Below, in pieces: positions 10,594 through 21,920 of a stretch of 64,000 nt of DNA. This stretch comes from Riptortus pedestris. Lineage: Eukaryota > Arthropoda > Insecta > Hemiptera > Alydidae. The number at the start of each line of letters is the position of its first letter. Within the stretch, counting starts at the first letter, position 1. The translations under genes and the position numbers were made by a program. The stretch spans positions 260,173,001-260,237,000 of the forward strand of contig CM032228.1 in NCBI GenBank assembly GCA_019009955.1, in the 5' to 3' direction. Under the pieces are notes generated by a model. The model did no database searches, was not told the DNA's origin, and saw only the letters and a list, made by a program, of their open reading frames with translations.

Positions 10594-13500
10594 ATGCCTA
10601 TAATTAGTTGGAATTGTAACGGGATAAGAACCCAATTTGAAGAACTGAAAACCCTTCTAAAAGATACGGACCCCGCAGCAATATGTTTCCAAGAAACAAA
10701 ACTTAAACCTAGCTTAAGCCTAGACATAAGGTACTATGATATTTATAGGAAAGATAAGGAAATAGGAGCCGGAGAAAGAGCACATGGAGGTGTAGCAATA
10801 GGTGTTAAAAAACATTTATTCTCCACAGAGATTCCTAGAGATACACCTTTACAAGCCATAGTTATTAGTGTAAAACTTACCTTTACCATTACCATTTGCA
10901 ATATATATTTACCCCCGGATGAAGAAATAAATGAAGCGGCCCTTATACAATTAGTCAATAGCCTCCCTGCTCCTTACATCGTCGTCAGAGACTTCAACGG
11001 ATCCCACTGTTCCTGGAGCAATGATGGATTGGATTCACCAATAGTAGTGGAAATGTTATCCGAAAAATAATCGACTCCACAGACTCACTGCTCCTCAACA
11101 CAGGCGGAATGACACATCTTTGTCCACGAAACGGAACCATGACCGCAATAGACCTTGCATTTTCTTCACCTTCTCTTGAAAACCATTTAACATGGGACGT
11201 AAGTAATGATCAATATGGTAGTGACCACTTCCCAACGAAATTGCTCTTCAATACGGACATGCCAATAATAAAGAAATTCCCAAGATGGATCATAAAACAA
11301 GCACAGTGGGAAGATTTCAAAACCGAAATAGCGTGTACAGCACAAGAATTACCAGTAAACACTGAAGACATGGTTCGGCACTTCACGGAGTCAATATTAC
11401 AATCAGCCAACAAAAATATACCTAAAAGTAATGGGATGCATAAACCAAATCACGCTCCGTGGTTTGATAGTGAATGCCGTGAAGCCGTTAAATCTAAAAA
11501 TAAAGCACTAAAACTATTTCAATCAAATCCTTCCACCCAAAACTTAATAAATTATAAAAAAAGTAAGGCCATTACAAGAAACCTCATAAAGATGAAAAAG
11601 AAAACTTCCTGGATAAAATATGTTGAATCCATCAATATTCAGACCCCAATTAAAACTATTTGGAAAAAGATCCATAGCGTGGCTGGTAAAAACCGTTCAG
11701 AGCTCCCAACTCTCAAATTGAACGGTGAGATTATTACAGACCCTCAAATAATCTCTGAGTCTTTTGTCAAACATTTTTCGGACATATCAAATCAAAATGC
11801 AACCATCAATCGAGAAGTAATAGATTTTACAGAGCCTAACCACGCAAATCAACCACAATATGATCACAATTGCCCTTTCACAGACAGGGAACTACAATTA
11901 GCAATAGATGAATTAAAACCTTCCACTCCAGGACAAGATGAAATACACAATTTAATGCTGAAAAATCTTCCACCAAATGCCAAGAACACTCTCTTGTATA
12001 TCTATAATAGACTTTGGGAAACTTCTACCTACCCAGATGCATGGCGAGAAGCAGTCATAGTTCCAGTTTTGAAACCTGGAAAAAGTAAATTGTCAACCAA
12101 CAACTACAGGCCAATATCACTCACCAGTTGCCTCTCAAAGTTAATGGAGAAAATGGTTAACAAAAGACTCACATGGATACTAGAAAAATATAGCTTGTTA
12201 TCCGATATTCAATGTGGATTCCGTCCAGGAAGATCTACAACTGACCAATTAATAAAAATTGAATCTGAAATTTTAAACACATTTGTACAGAAAAAGGAAG
12301 CAGTAGGAATATTCATTGACCTAGAAAAAGCGCATGCCACAATTAAAAGAGAGGCCATCCTTAAAACTCTGCACTCTTGGGGCTTCCGAGGAGCATTGCC
12401 AAACTTTATAAAGAGTGTCCTGAGTAAAAGATTCATCAAAGTAAGGATAGGAGACTCGATTTCTAGTTTAAAGGAATCAGTAAACGGTATACCCCAGGGA
12501 AGCGTCCTCAGCTGTACTCTATTTGCAATCTCAATAAACTCTGTTGTTGCAGTGATACCTGGGCCAATTAGAGCATTTCTCTACGTAGATGATCTTACAA
12601 TACTTCTCAGGTTTTGTGCACGGGACTGGATGCAGAGGATCCTTCAGAGTGTTATCAACAACCTACAATCCTGGTCAGAGACAAATAATCTCCAGTTTTC
12701 CATTGAGAAAACGAAATGTGTTTTGTTCTCCAGACGACGATCACCTACCGAAGCACCTTTACTGACATTAAATGGAAACACTTTGAACTTTCATGGAGAA
12801 GTAAAATTTTTAGGGCTAGTTCTTGACAAGAAATTGTCATGGATGAGTCACATAAAATACTTACGAGAGGAATGCTTTAATCGACTTAGAATCATGAGAG
12901 TTTTAGCCAAAACCTCTTGGGGCGCTGACCGCAAATCCATGCTAATGCAGTACACGAGCCTGATCCGCTCAAAGATCGACTATGGTTGCATAATATACTC
13001 ATCGGCAAAGAATAGTGCACTTTTACTGCTAGACTCCATTCATCATGCTGGGATACGACTTGCCACTGGAGCCTTCAGAACAAGTCCAATAGTAAGTCTT
13101 TGCACTGAAGCAGCCATACCCCCACTCGTTTTTAGAAGGCAGGAACTTATACATTCTTATATAACTAAAATAAAACTTCAACCAAATAATCCGGCATACA
13201 ATATTATCTTTTACCCCCAATTTCACAGATTATATGAAAGACTGCCAAACTATCGAGCTCCACTAGGTATCAGATTTAAAGAAATCATTCATGAAATTCA
13301 TATCATTCCGGTAGACCACACTAGTTTAAACCCGGAAAACCCTCCATGGAAACGAATGCCCCCAAAAATAGACTTAAGCTTAGCTGGATTACAGACAAAA
13401 TCCAAAGCAAATAAGGTCAAAGAATATCTAAGCAACTACTCAGGATATGATATTATTTACACTGATGGATCCAAGCAATCAGATAACATAGGGTATGCAG

Positions 13501-14255
13501 CCATTAAAACAAATACAGTTATTAAATTTAAGTTACCTGCGTACCCATGTATCTACACTGCTGAACTACAAGCTATTGCAACAGCATTATACATGGCCAT
13601 CGATAGCACAAAGGATAAAATACTAATATGTTCCGACTCCATGTCAGCCATCAAAAGTATTCCAAAATCCAGTAGACCTAAGCTCACATTAAACAAGATC
13701 TACAATTATCTCGACATATTGCATCAACTTAAAAAATCTATAATCTTTTTATTGGTCCCCTCACATGTAGGAGTTGAAGGAAACGAGGCTGCAGATAGAA
13801 TTGCTAAAGAAATAGCTCATTCAAATGGACCCATGTTGCAAATATATGAACAGACTGACGTAAAAAAATGGTTAAATCAAAGAATCAAAAACAACTGGGA
13901 ATATATGTGGGCAGAAGTCCCAACTACAAACAAACTACGAATAATTAAAACCACGACCAAACCATGGAACAGTTCAATAAGAGGTAACCGTAGAGAAGAA
14001 GTTGTTATAGCAAGGTTGAGAATTGGTCACACAAATCTCACTCATGTACACCTTATAACTAAAGAACCACCCAAAGTCTGTGAAAGCTGTCAAGTCTCTC
14101 TCACTGTCCAACATATTTTAGAAGAATGCCCAGCAAATGACCACACATTTCAAAAACTAAAGATCCCTCGGGTGTCATCAATAGCCTTACAAGACTCACC
14201 TGAAATGATAGACAACCTAATTCTGCTCCTAAAAGAGATAAATATTTTCAATCAA

Positions 14256-14290
<35 letters not shown>

Positions 14291-14327
14291 TATATATTGT
14301 TATTGCTATATATTGCTATTGGGGTGA
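10594..14327 (+). pseudogene. LINE ORF2: endonuclease, reverse transcriptase, RNase H
   Basis: Polyprotein for target-primed reverse transcription. The start MPIISWNCNGIR is the usual beginning of an apurinic-type endonuclease domain. QETKL, RDFNGSHCSW (the usual G-D before F-N is R-D here) and GSDHFP follow. A one-base frameshift lies between about 11020 and 11040; reading resumes in the frame that is open to 14327. The RT domain carries NNYRPISLTSCLSKLMEKM, FIDLEKAHATI (the usual AYD is AHA), GIPQGSVLS and the catalytic FLYVDDL. Near 13440 an RNase H domain starts with YTDGS, then AELQAI and CSDSMSAI, then GNEAADRIAKE. A C-terminal zinc knuckle CESCQ...HILEEC follows. The open frame runs on through the poly(A) tract as a lysine run, so the true end is near 14258. 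One frameshift aside it is nearly complete, so it is young relative to its surroundings. Confidence 0.85.
14259..14286 (+). repeat. Poly(A) tract at end of LINE ORF2
   Basis: A run of 28 A directly after the last ORF2 codons. It is followed by more LINE-derived 3' sequence, so it is an internal A tract and not the element terminus. Confidence 0.9.
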
Positions 14328-14421
14328 ATGTTGTAATGTTGTTACGTAGGTTAATATGCAAATAATTTAATTATAATTTAGGTTCTATTTAAAAAAAAAC
14401 AACAAAATAAATAAATATTGT
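14287..14421 (+). other. LINE 3' region, first ~140-bp repeat unit
   Basis: TGGTATATATTGTTATTGCT... is the first of about three related ~140-bp units of the LINE 3' region. The other two lie at 19650-19900, beyond the TIR transposon. No coding potential. Confidence 0.55.
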
Positions 14422-14427
14422 ATATAT

Positions 14428-14460
14428 CTGTCACCCCAGTGAATATGTGATTAAGTCGAA
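14428..14460 (+). repeat. Left terminal inverted repeat of DNA transposon
   Basis: 33 bases from CTGTCACCCC to TTAAGTCGAA. The reverse complement is at 19611-19643 with two or three differences. Confidence 0.85.
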
Positions 14461-15251
14461 ATTCCTTACTTTTCAGGGGACGACTTTTAAAGTTTGAACA
14501 TTTATGTAAAATCGGCTGTTTGTGGTATATCATTGAAATTTTGTCAATCCTACCGAAATGTTGGTAACTTGTTTCTTCTTTTACACCAATTTGATATGTC
14601 TTATCAGTAATGAGATAATAAAGTTAACTAGTTGTTCACCGACCGTTGACAACAGACTTAACCAATCATACACACTAAAAAATACAGTATTATCATCCCA
14701 AAAGAGTTTTTATTTCATGGTTTTTATCATAATTTTTAGTTTTTGAGGTCGAGGCATAATAACTATAAGAAAAATAATTCAACTTGCTGTAATATTCTCA
14801 AAACGCTTTTATTTTTAACAATACAGCATGAGAGTATATTTTTTTTTAAACACAAAAGTAATAATAACTTCACAAAACAATACAATATTAATAACTGCTT
14901 AATTAAATAATAATACAGCAATGTGGATGGGTTACAATATTTGATGGTTTTTGAATGAAAACACACACAAAAAAAGAGTAAAGTAGTTGTACTTGAACTT
15001 ATACAATTGAAAAAGTAACTACAAAATGTTTTCAAAAGTAATACAGTAAAGTAATAAAGTATTACATAAAAAGCACAAAAAAATGTAGTAACAAATTATT
15101 ATCTACGAGAAGATCTAATTACATAATATTTAAGTGATAATTATTTACATAAAAACATTTAAGACAAAAAAAAAATGAAAAATAGAAAGTAGAACCAAAT
15201 TAGGCGGGCCAGAAATTATAATTTCAGAAAATATCAAAATATAATATCATT
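14461..15251. other. Transposon interior 3' of transposase, no gene seen
   Basis: AT-rich sequence between the left TIR and the transposase stop codon. It probably holds the 3' untranslated region of the minus-strand gene (several AATAAA on that strand). The open frames here have low-complexity composition and are not credible. Confidence 0.5.
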
Positions 15252-16600
15252 TTAATTTGGGACTTGTTCGTCTGGATCCCATTCATCAAGATCGGGGTCT
15301 GCAGGAGGTTCTTCTTTGGTTTTTAAATTTTTATAGAAATCATGGAAAACTTCTTCAACCAAAGGTAATAGAGTTAATAAGTCTTTCTTTTTTTCAGCCG
15401 AAATTGGAAGTTGGCTGTGAGAGATATTTTGTAAAGAAACAGTACTTACGCGTCCTCTTCGTGTAAAATTAATTTTTAAAAAATCATCTGATTCATTTAG
15501 TGAATGTTTAAAATAAATTTTCCCCCTTCCCTTCCATATTGGAGCCACTGTATTGGGTTCCATAAAAATCGGTTTCCATTATCATTCTATTTTTTTTTTT
15601 ACGTACGGCCCCTGTTTTTTCCCAAGTAAACTGAAATTGTAAAAATTCTCTCTTTTCATAGCGACTACGTCGAATGGGTTTTTAAACTTAGCAACACTTA
15701 CTAACTGAATCCAGTCAGTCAAATGATTGATTTTCATCGAAGACCTTTTTTTAACCCTTTCTATCACCGAATGGTCAGAGTCACACTCCATATGAGTGTG
15801 GCCACTTACTAAAAATTTATGATTGATTTTTTTTTTAAATTTGGCTTTTGGGTGAGTAGATGATGGAACATAAATGCTACATAACTGTTTTTATTTTGCC
15901 CCCCACATGTAACCCGCCCTCCTCTATGGAGCCCCTCTCCTAAAATTCCTCACCAAAACCTCCCTTCAGAACCTACAATCATTCCAAAACGGAGTCGTTA
16001 GGAAAATTGTCAAACATACCACGCTAGCGCGAAAATCTCATCCAGACATACGTGAAGAGCTCCAGCTCGACACTATAGCCACGACCATAAAGAAAAGGCA
16101 CATCAAATTTTTCGATGCACTGCAGTACCTGCCCAATCCCCTCTTCTCCTCCCTCACCCCCTCATCCTACCCTGAAAACTGTCAGGGCACCCGTGGCCGA
16201 GGTGTCCAACTAATAGACGTCATGTCAATAACCTAGGCCCTATAATCCTAAACACCTACAACCCACATCCCACCCCAACCCACTATAAATGAACAAAACC
16301 AAATTTTAGTCAGTCACTGACTGACACCTGTTCCTTCGTTTTCCCATCTCCTCTTCTCCTGTCACTTTCGTCTTTCTCTCTTCTTTCCCTATCTTTTATA
16401 CACCTCAACCCAGAGGGTAACCAGCTACCCTAAAATCTTCCACACCCAAAACTCACCAAACCTACCATATCACAACCTCCCCTTCTAATGATATCGCTGA
16501 TATAGCACAAGGGGGCTCATGGTATAACCAGGTGTTACCTACACCAGCCTTTTATTTTTTCTTTTCTTTTTTGTTATTATAGAGGATTCGCTGGACTCAG

Positions 16601-16657
<57 letters not shown>

Positions 16658-17948
16658 CCACATGTATCAGAGTAGAAGGTGACTTCTTCTACTTCATCAC
16701 TTAAGGTTAATAAAAAGTGGTAAAGACAAGAGGCAATTTCATTTGCTCCTCTTGCAGCAATGGTCTCATCCCACATATAACAAGTTGCCTTATCTGTTTC
16801 CAAGTTGTGTATTGTCAAATTAAATGACCACAATTGTCGCTTGTAGAAAGAAACGGACGTGGTCAGATAGGGTGTGGGCAAACATTGCTGTAAGTCAAAC
16901 GCAAAGACGGCTTTTGTTTTATCCTCTCTTGCGATTAACTTGTCTTCTTTCTTTTTCTTGTAAGCATAGTCTGCCATTTGAAGATGTTTATCTTGTTGAG
17001 CCTTCAATTCTGTAACTTCTGCTCCATTAGCTACTTTGATTTTGGCACTCAATACATCGCATTTATGGCATGTGTCTTGTTTTGGTTTTTTAAACGACAA
17101 GCCTAACTCATGAAAACATTGGCTGTAAATAGTTAAACAAACAGAATTATCACAATTCTCTTTGTACAATCTGTACATGAGAGAAATAGACAAATTTGAG
17201 GCCAGGAACTTTTTATTGGTTCGATTTCTGCAATAGTGACTTTCATATGATGGAAAGGACAAAATACGGGATTTTACGTCCTGTAACACGTCAGGTTTTA
17301 TTTTATTTCTGGGGGGAGCCAAACCACGAACATCGGCACTGACAATACCAGATGAAGAGCTACTTTTTTTTTTTAATACTAACTGCACGAAACCTTTTGT
17401 TTCGCCAAAAATACTTTGGAAACACGATCGACATACTGAAACTTTCTCTTTATTAACAATTACCTCATAAGAACAACTACAAGACCTATTTCTTTGGGGA
17501 TCAGCTTTCACTGATTGAGTTTTCTTACTTTTAATTGTTATTATATATATATATAGCTAGCCCTCTTGTTTCTACTTCCTAAATTCCAATAATTTTGAAA
17601 ACAAACCTCCCTATTTTCAAGTTTTATTCTCTCCCCACATTTCATCTTACATGGTTTCAAAGGTAATAATTTTCTTTCAGAAATAGTTTTTCCTTTTTCT
17701 GTTACATAAGATTTACCTGCATTTCTTAGTTTTTTACATTGGGCACGCTGGATTCTAGACCGGCCTTTTTTCCTCGTTTCTACGAGAGCTGTTTCCCCAG
17801 GCGAAGTCAAACATCCATTCTCTCTGGAGCTGGAGTCTCCGGATAGCATTGGGACGTAACGTGGATCAGCTTCACTATCGTCAGATAAAAAGGAGGTCCT
17901 CGACCAAACTTGACAAGTTTTGTGTTGATGGGCCAGGTTTTTCGTCAT
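15252..17948 (-). pseudogene. Cysteine-rich DDE-like transposase, interrupted
   Basis: Reading from 17948: the N-terminal exon begins after an acceptor-like TTATGAATTCAG and contains RNAGKSYVTEKGK, KPCKMKCGE and NYWNLGSRNKR. Reading shifts at a short (TA)n near 17540. The main block 17511-16667 holds SRILSFPSYESHYC, KQDTCHKCDVL, VFAFDLQQCLPTP, YKRQLWSFNLTIH and EEVTFYSDTCG. The 'FDLQQ' and 'YSDTCG' Asp residues are plausible catalytic acids. A truncated LINE (15912-16655) interrupts the gene just after YSDTCG. Across it the frame resumes, with GHTHMECDSDHSVIE near 15790. After a frame change in an A-run near 15590 come the last ~100 residues, with ISAEKKKDLLTLLP, ending at 15252. I recognise this as a protein type common in insect genomes as 'uncharacterized', but I do not know an agreed superfamily name. 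Its position inside matched TIRs supports a transposase. Confidence 0.7.
15912..16655 (+). mobile_element. 5'-truncated LINE inserted in transposase gene
   Basis: Flanked by a perfect 11-bp duplication CCCCACATGTA (15901-15911 and 16656-16666). It encodes the last ~107 residues of a LINE ORF2 (GVVRKIVKHTTLARKSHPD, then KKRHIKFFDALQYL), with a stop at 16234-16236. A ~370-base pyrimidine-rich 3' UTR and a ~56-base poly(A) tail follow. The open frame on the opposite strand that ends in a phenylalanine run is the host transposase reading into this tail. This LINE family is distinct from the two long LINEs in the window. Confidence 0.85.
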
Positions 17949-18882
17949 CTGAATTCATAAAATTGCATTAGTTTAATTAAAAAAATCACTAAAATGATTG
18001 TGACGGCGGGTAGAGGGTCAGAGTGATCCTTTCCTAGCCCAATCCGTCTCACCATAGGCTGGTGTGTAGAAAACTTAAAAAAAAATGTATATATGTATAA
18101 TAAATAAAAAAATGCCGGGTTGTTGATTAACATTGAATTATATTGTACTTACATCGACAAAATAAGAGTAATGATAAATATATGCTTATAAATATATATG
18201 CTTGTAAATAAATGAAGGAAGAAGAAACTCACAGTCTGGGCGAAGGCGGAGGAGGAATCAGGCACCTGGTACCTTATTTCAATGGACTTCCAACATTTTT
18301 CTTCCGCGACAGCCGTCCTGGAACTGCTGGGCTCCAAGAAGAATATTTGACCAATTGTGGATAAGCCTTGGGCTTGAAGAAGGTTCTTGGAACCGGGAGA
18401 GTCGTTGGAGACTGCAGTCGCTTGGCTGGCAGAACAATAGATTCTTCTCGCACGTCGATTGTCATCAGCTGGCTGCCGATACGTGCCGAGCGATCCCGAC
18501 TACTGCCGATTACCGCCATTCACTCTCTTAATAAACTAAATACCTATATTATTTATACATATAACTTACTATTATTATTTAATTAATAAATATAAATTTG
18601 TACATAATGTGTTGGCCACAACAATGATAGACAAACAGTGAAAGAATACCTTTCAAATTATTTTGAGTACGTGAACTTGAAACAACAGGCTCGGCGCTTG
18701 CTGTCGCTTCTTCCGTTATTGAGGGTTCTATGCCGGAAAAAGATTATTCATGAATGTTCTTACGTATGTATAAAATTTAAGTTAAAACAATTTAGGGAAA
18801 AATAATATAAAATGTTATAAATATAAAATAGGTATCTACCGTGATTTTGATTATTCTGCGAAGTTTCCACATTTTCTTCCAT
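17949..18882 (-). other. Probable 5' exons of the transposase gene
   Basis: An ATG at 18882 opens MEENVETSQNNQNH and reaches a donor-like G|GTAGAT at 18839. An acceptor-like GGCATAG then precedes an open stretch EPSITEEATASAEPVV near 18720, which reaches a donor-like AAAG|GTATTC. A further open stretch with MAVIGSSRDRSARIG begins near 18519 and a donor-like ACT|GTGAGT lies near 18230. The phase between the second and third stretches did not work out cleanly when I tried the obvious acceptors. The exon structure is therefore a suggestion, and some of this may be 5' UTR. Confidence 0.4.
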
Positions 18883-19610
18883 CCTTTTATTCAAGAAAAC
18901 TCTTTTTTAAATGTTTTGAAAGTAAAACAAAACGGAACGTCTGAACTTCCAAGTTAGTAGAGAACGCGTTTTTTTCTTTTTTTGTACACAATAAAAAAAT
19001 TTTCTCTTGAAAATTGGAAATCTAGCGACCGAAAGGAAAGTGATTAAATTAAATTAAATCACCCTAATAATTAAATCCCTTATAATAAGTTGTTTCTGAG
19101 AAATGGAGAAAAGTATATGGTCAGATGAACACCGAAAAAATACAGAAAATGTTCTAGGATTATCGGATGGTTTTATCTTCAATTGAATTTATTTATTTTG
19201 GACTATCATCCATCCAGGTGTAGTAAATGAAAACAAATTAATGTTTTTTTTGATTATCTTTTATTTTCAACATGTTTCGGGATTATAAATGATGGATACT
19301 CCAAAATAAACAAATTCAACTGAAAATATTATTTGTTCATAACTAGTTAACTGGAATTTTCCACTTTTTAATGCAATCAATCGATGTGAATAATTGAACA
19401 TCTCTATTTATACAATTGTTCAACGATGGATAAATGTGTACAGATTTGATTATGTTGACTTAACTATTTACAGTTTAAAGATTTTAATATGGGCAAAAAA
19501 ACACATCACAATAACTCCGTTTTAAAACATTGACCGACTTTGACACTTAAGCACAATGAAGATGTTGCCTCTGTGCTTCTCTTAGACCACTTAACTCATT
19601 TTGGCTAAAA
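18883..19610. other. Transposon interior 5' of transposase, no gene seen
   Basis: AT-rich. It contains an imperfect inverted repeat: TTCAATTGAATTTATTTATT near 19171 and its near reverse complement near 19290-19323, about 80 bases apart. A promoter is expected here, but I see no diagnostic motif. Confidence 0.4.
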
Positions 19611-19643
19611 TTCGACTTAACCACTTATTCACTGGGGTGACAG
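19611..19643 (-). repeat. Right terminal inverted repeat of DNA transposon
   Basis: TTCGACTTAACCACTTATTC to GGGGTGACAG, the partner of 14428-14460. The duplicated ATATAT follows. Confidence 0.85.
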
Positions 19644-19649
19644 ATATAT

Positions 19650-20002
19650 TGGTATTGCTATATATTATTATTGTTATCGGGGTATGTTGTATTGTTGTTA
19701 TTTAGGTTAATCTCATTATCAAAGTATCGGAGTGAATAGTTTATATATGTAAATAATTTAATTATAATTTAGTTTCTATATTGTATATATTGGTATTGCT
19801 GTATATTATTACTGTTATTGGGGTGTATGTTGTAACTTAAGTTAATCTCATTATTAAATTCTCGGAGTGATTTCTTTATATATGTAAATAATTAAAAAAA
19901 AATTTTACATAGTTTTTCACATTTTAGTAATTCTCCTTTCCACACTATTTATTTTATATTAATATGATATTCAATATTTTATTTTTCCAATTTTTATTCT
20001 TG

Positions 20003-20030
<28 letters not shown>
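19650..20030 (+). other. LINE 3' region, repeat units 2 and 3 and T-tract
   Basis: Two further ~140-bp units (TGGTATTGCTATATATTATT... and TATTGGTATTGCTGTATATT...). Then come a segment that is the reverse complement of 21945-22044 and a run of about 30 T at 20002-20030. No coding potential. Confidence 0.55.
19907..20006. repeat. Left arm of ~100-bp inverted repeat around a Helitron
   Basis: ACATAGTTTTTCACATTTTA... is matched in reverse complement at 21945-22044. The two arms flank the Helitron copy at 20031-21859; the left arm runs into poly(T) and the right arm is preceded by poly(A). Confidence 0.8.
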
Positions 20031-20036
<6 letters not shown>

Positions 20037-21858
20037 GTAACCTCTGTCTGTACATTGATTTTTTTGGGGAAATTTCACGATAACTTTTCGTTTCACATGT
20101 CATAGACACCATATCTGCATTTTGTTTCTTTCGTGTATGTTTGTTTGTTTGTTTGTTTGTTTGTTACCTTTTCACGCATAAACGGCTGAACCGAATTTTA
20201 TGAAACTTGGTATGTATATAACTACTAACCCAACTTAGACTTTAGGCTATATTAATATCCTCTGAGACGAACAGGAGTGGGGGTTATAAGGGAGGCCTGA
20301 AATTAAAAATAGCTATATTTCGTTTCCTATTGGGTTTTCGGCAAGTATGGACATAACAAAAGTTGTTTATTTTGATATTTAGAGTAACTTTTGTTATATA
20401 CACTTTTGTCGTAAGCCGAAGTATAAATGAGTTATAAGCTAAAAACCATAGCGGGAGTCATTAATTTTATTGGGCTCAAAAGACTCAACCGAACTAAATA
20501 TAACTCGGTATGTTAATTCGAGTTGACGCCTTAATTATCATAAGCCCTACCAACATTTCTATGGACGAGCAGGAGTGGGGTTTGTAAGGGAGGCCTGAAA
20601 TTAACAGTAGTGATATTTTGTTTCCTATTGGTTTTTCGACAAACATGCACATGACAAAAGTTGTTTATTTTGTTATTTTCAGTAACTTTTGTCGTATAGA
20701 AAAGTATAAATGAGATATACACTAAAATCTAAAGCGGGAGCCAACAATTTTGTTGGGCACTAACGATTGAACCGAACTTAGCAAAACTCGGTATGTGAAT
20801 AAGCATTAATTCTTCCATGATTATAAGCTATATTAAAAATTTTAGGTTCAAAGGGGAGTGGGGATTATAAGAGAGGCTGAAATGAAAAACCGTCTTTTTT
20901 ATTTTCTATTTGTTTTTCGGCAAATGTGCACATAACAAAAGTTGTTTACTTTGTTATTTAGAGTAACTTTTGTGTGCATTCACTTTTGTCGTAAAATGAA
21001 GTAAACACGGGATATACGCTAAACGGGAGTCAATAATTATATTAGTACTTATTTAAGGGGTTTTAATAAATGAATATTATGACAAATGATGTTATGTTTT
21101 CATCTTATATGATAGTTCAAAGTATGATTCGGATTAGTGAGGTTATAAATCATCGTCATCCCCTCCTCATTTATTTATTTTTCCTAGAAAATAAATTTGT
21201 TATTTATTTCCAATAGAAATATAAACTATAAGAGCATTTCCATTATTTAATTTCTATAATGTACCTTGAAGTTATTGAAACAAATATCTAATATAATAAC
21301 AATTAAACGTTAATGGTAATGTCATTATGACAAAAAACAATATGCGTTTAAACTCGATATGATATTTTCAGGGTACCACTATTATTTAATTCCATCCGGT
21401 AGATAAATTATAAAATAATGTTTTGCATCAATAATATAAGGAGAAGAATGTTGAGAAGTCTCATGCGGGAGCGGAAGATGACAGGACCAGTTAATTGAGT
21501 TAACTTATTTCCCGTCTGGCATTCCTGGAAGCGATTTCCAGTGAGATTCACTATTCAAATATAATCTTACGTGCAAAACTTTGCCTATACTATGTGAGCT
21601 CAGATTGGCTTTTGAAAGGAAATATGTTCATTATAGATGATATTTAATTGTAATAAATGCTACCCATGATTATGGTTTGAACAGTGAAGTCTTACATAAA
21701 AAATTAATTTTAGTATTAAAAAATGCCAACAACGGGTATAAACCTTTAAAACTGGGATGGGTAAATGTAAAATAATTTGCAAAGTAAAGCCTTGCCAAAA
21801 AAATACCACACCATTCAGCCTCAAATGAATTCCCGGGCGAAGCCGGGTATCTGAGCTA

Positions 21859-21859
<1 letters not shown>
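20031..21859 (+). mobile_element. Helitron-like element with long 3' core
   Basis: The 5' end AAATTGTAACCTCTGTCTG directly follows the T-tract. The 3' end is CCCGGGCGAAGCCGGG, TATCTGAG, CTAG at 21859, then T. It has two to three monomers and a ~700-base non-coding 3' core (20990-21680). That core recurs at 28200-29060 and, on the minus strand, at 37800-38470, 53090-53990 and 55200-55950. No protein-coding content was found. Confidence 0.7.

Positions 21860-21910
<51 letters not shown>
21860..21910. repeat. (TA)n microsatellite 3' of Helitron
   Basis: About 50 bases of TA directly after the CTAG terminus, grading into A-rich sequence. Confidence 0.9.

Positions 21911-21920
<10 letters not shown>

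Larger units (their letters stand above)
14422..19649 (-). mobile_element. 5.2-kb TIR DNA transposon with ATATAT duplication
   Basis: Element body 14428-19643. The 33-bp terminal inverted repeats start CTGTCACCCCAGTGAATA and differ at two or three positions between ends. The flanking ATATAT (14422-14427 and 19644-19649) is the 6-bp target duplication: the paralogous unit at 19780-19800 shows the uninterrupted site ATTGTATATATTGG. It carries one minus-strand spliced transposase gene (15252-18882), broken by a LINE. The 6-bp duplication and protein do not match mariner, hAT or piggyBac. Superfamilies with 6-bp duplications (for example IS3EU-like) are candidates, but I cannot assign one from sequence alone. 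Confidence 0.75.

Noticed and set aside
13029..13226. Minus-strand open frame inside LINE ORF2
   Set aside because: Antisense shadow of the RT region, as are the minus-strand frames at 10743, 11210 and 12209.
14763..15035. 90-codon frame next to the TIR transposon's left end
   Set aside because: Low-complexity Leu/Phe/Cys composition in AT-rich DNA, with no link to the transposase exons.
16597..16660. Poly-phenylalanine C-terminus of the transposase
   Set aside because: It is the poly(A) tail of a LINE insertion read on the opposite strand.
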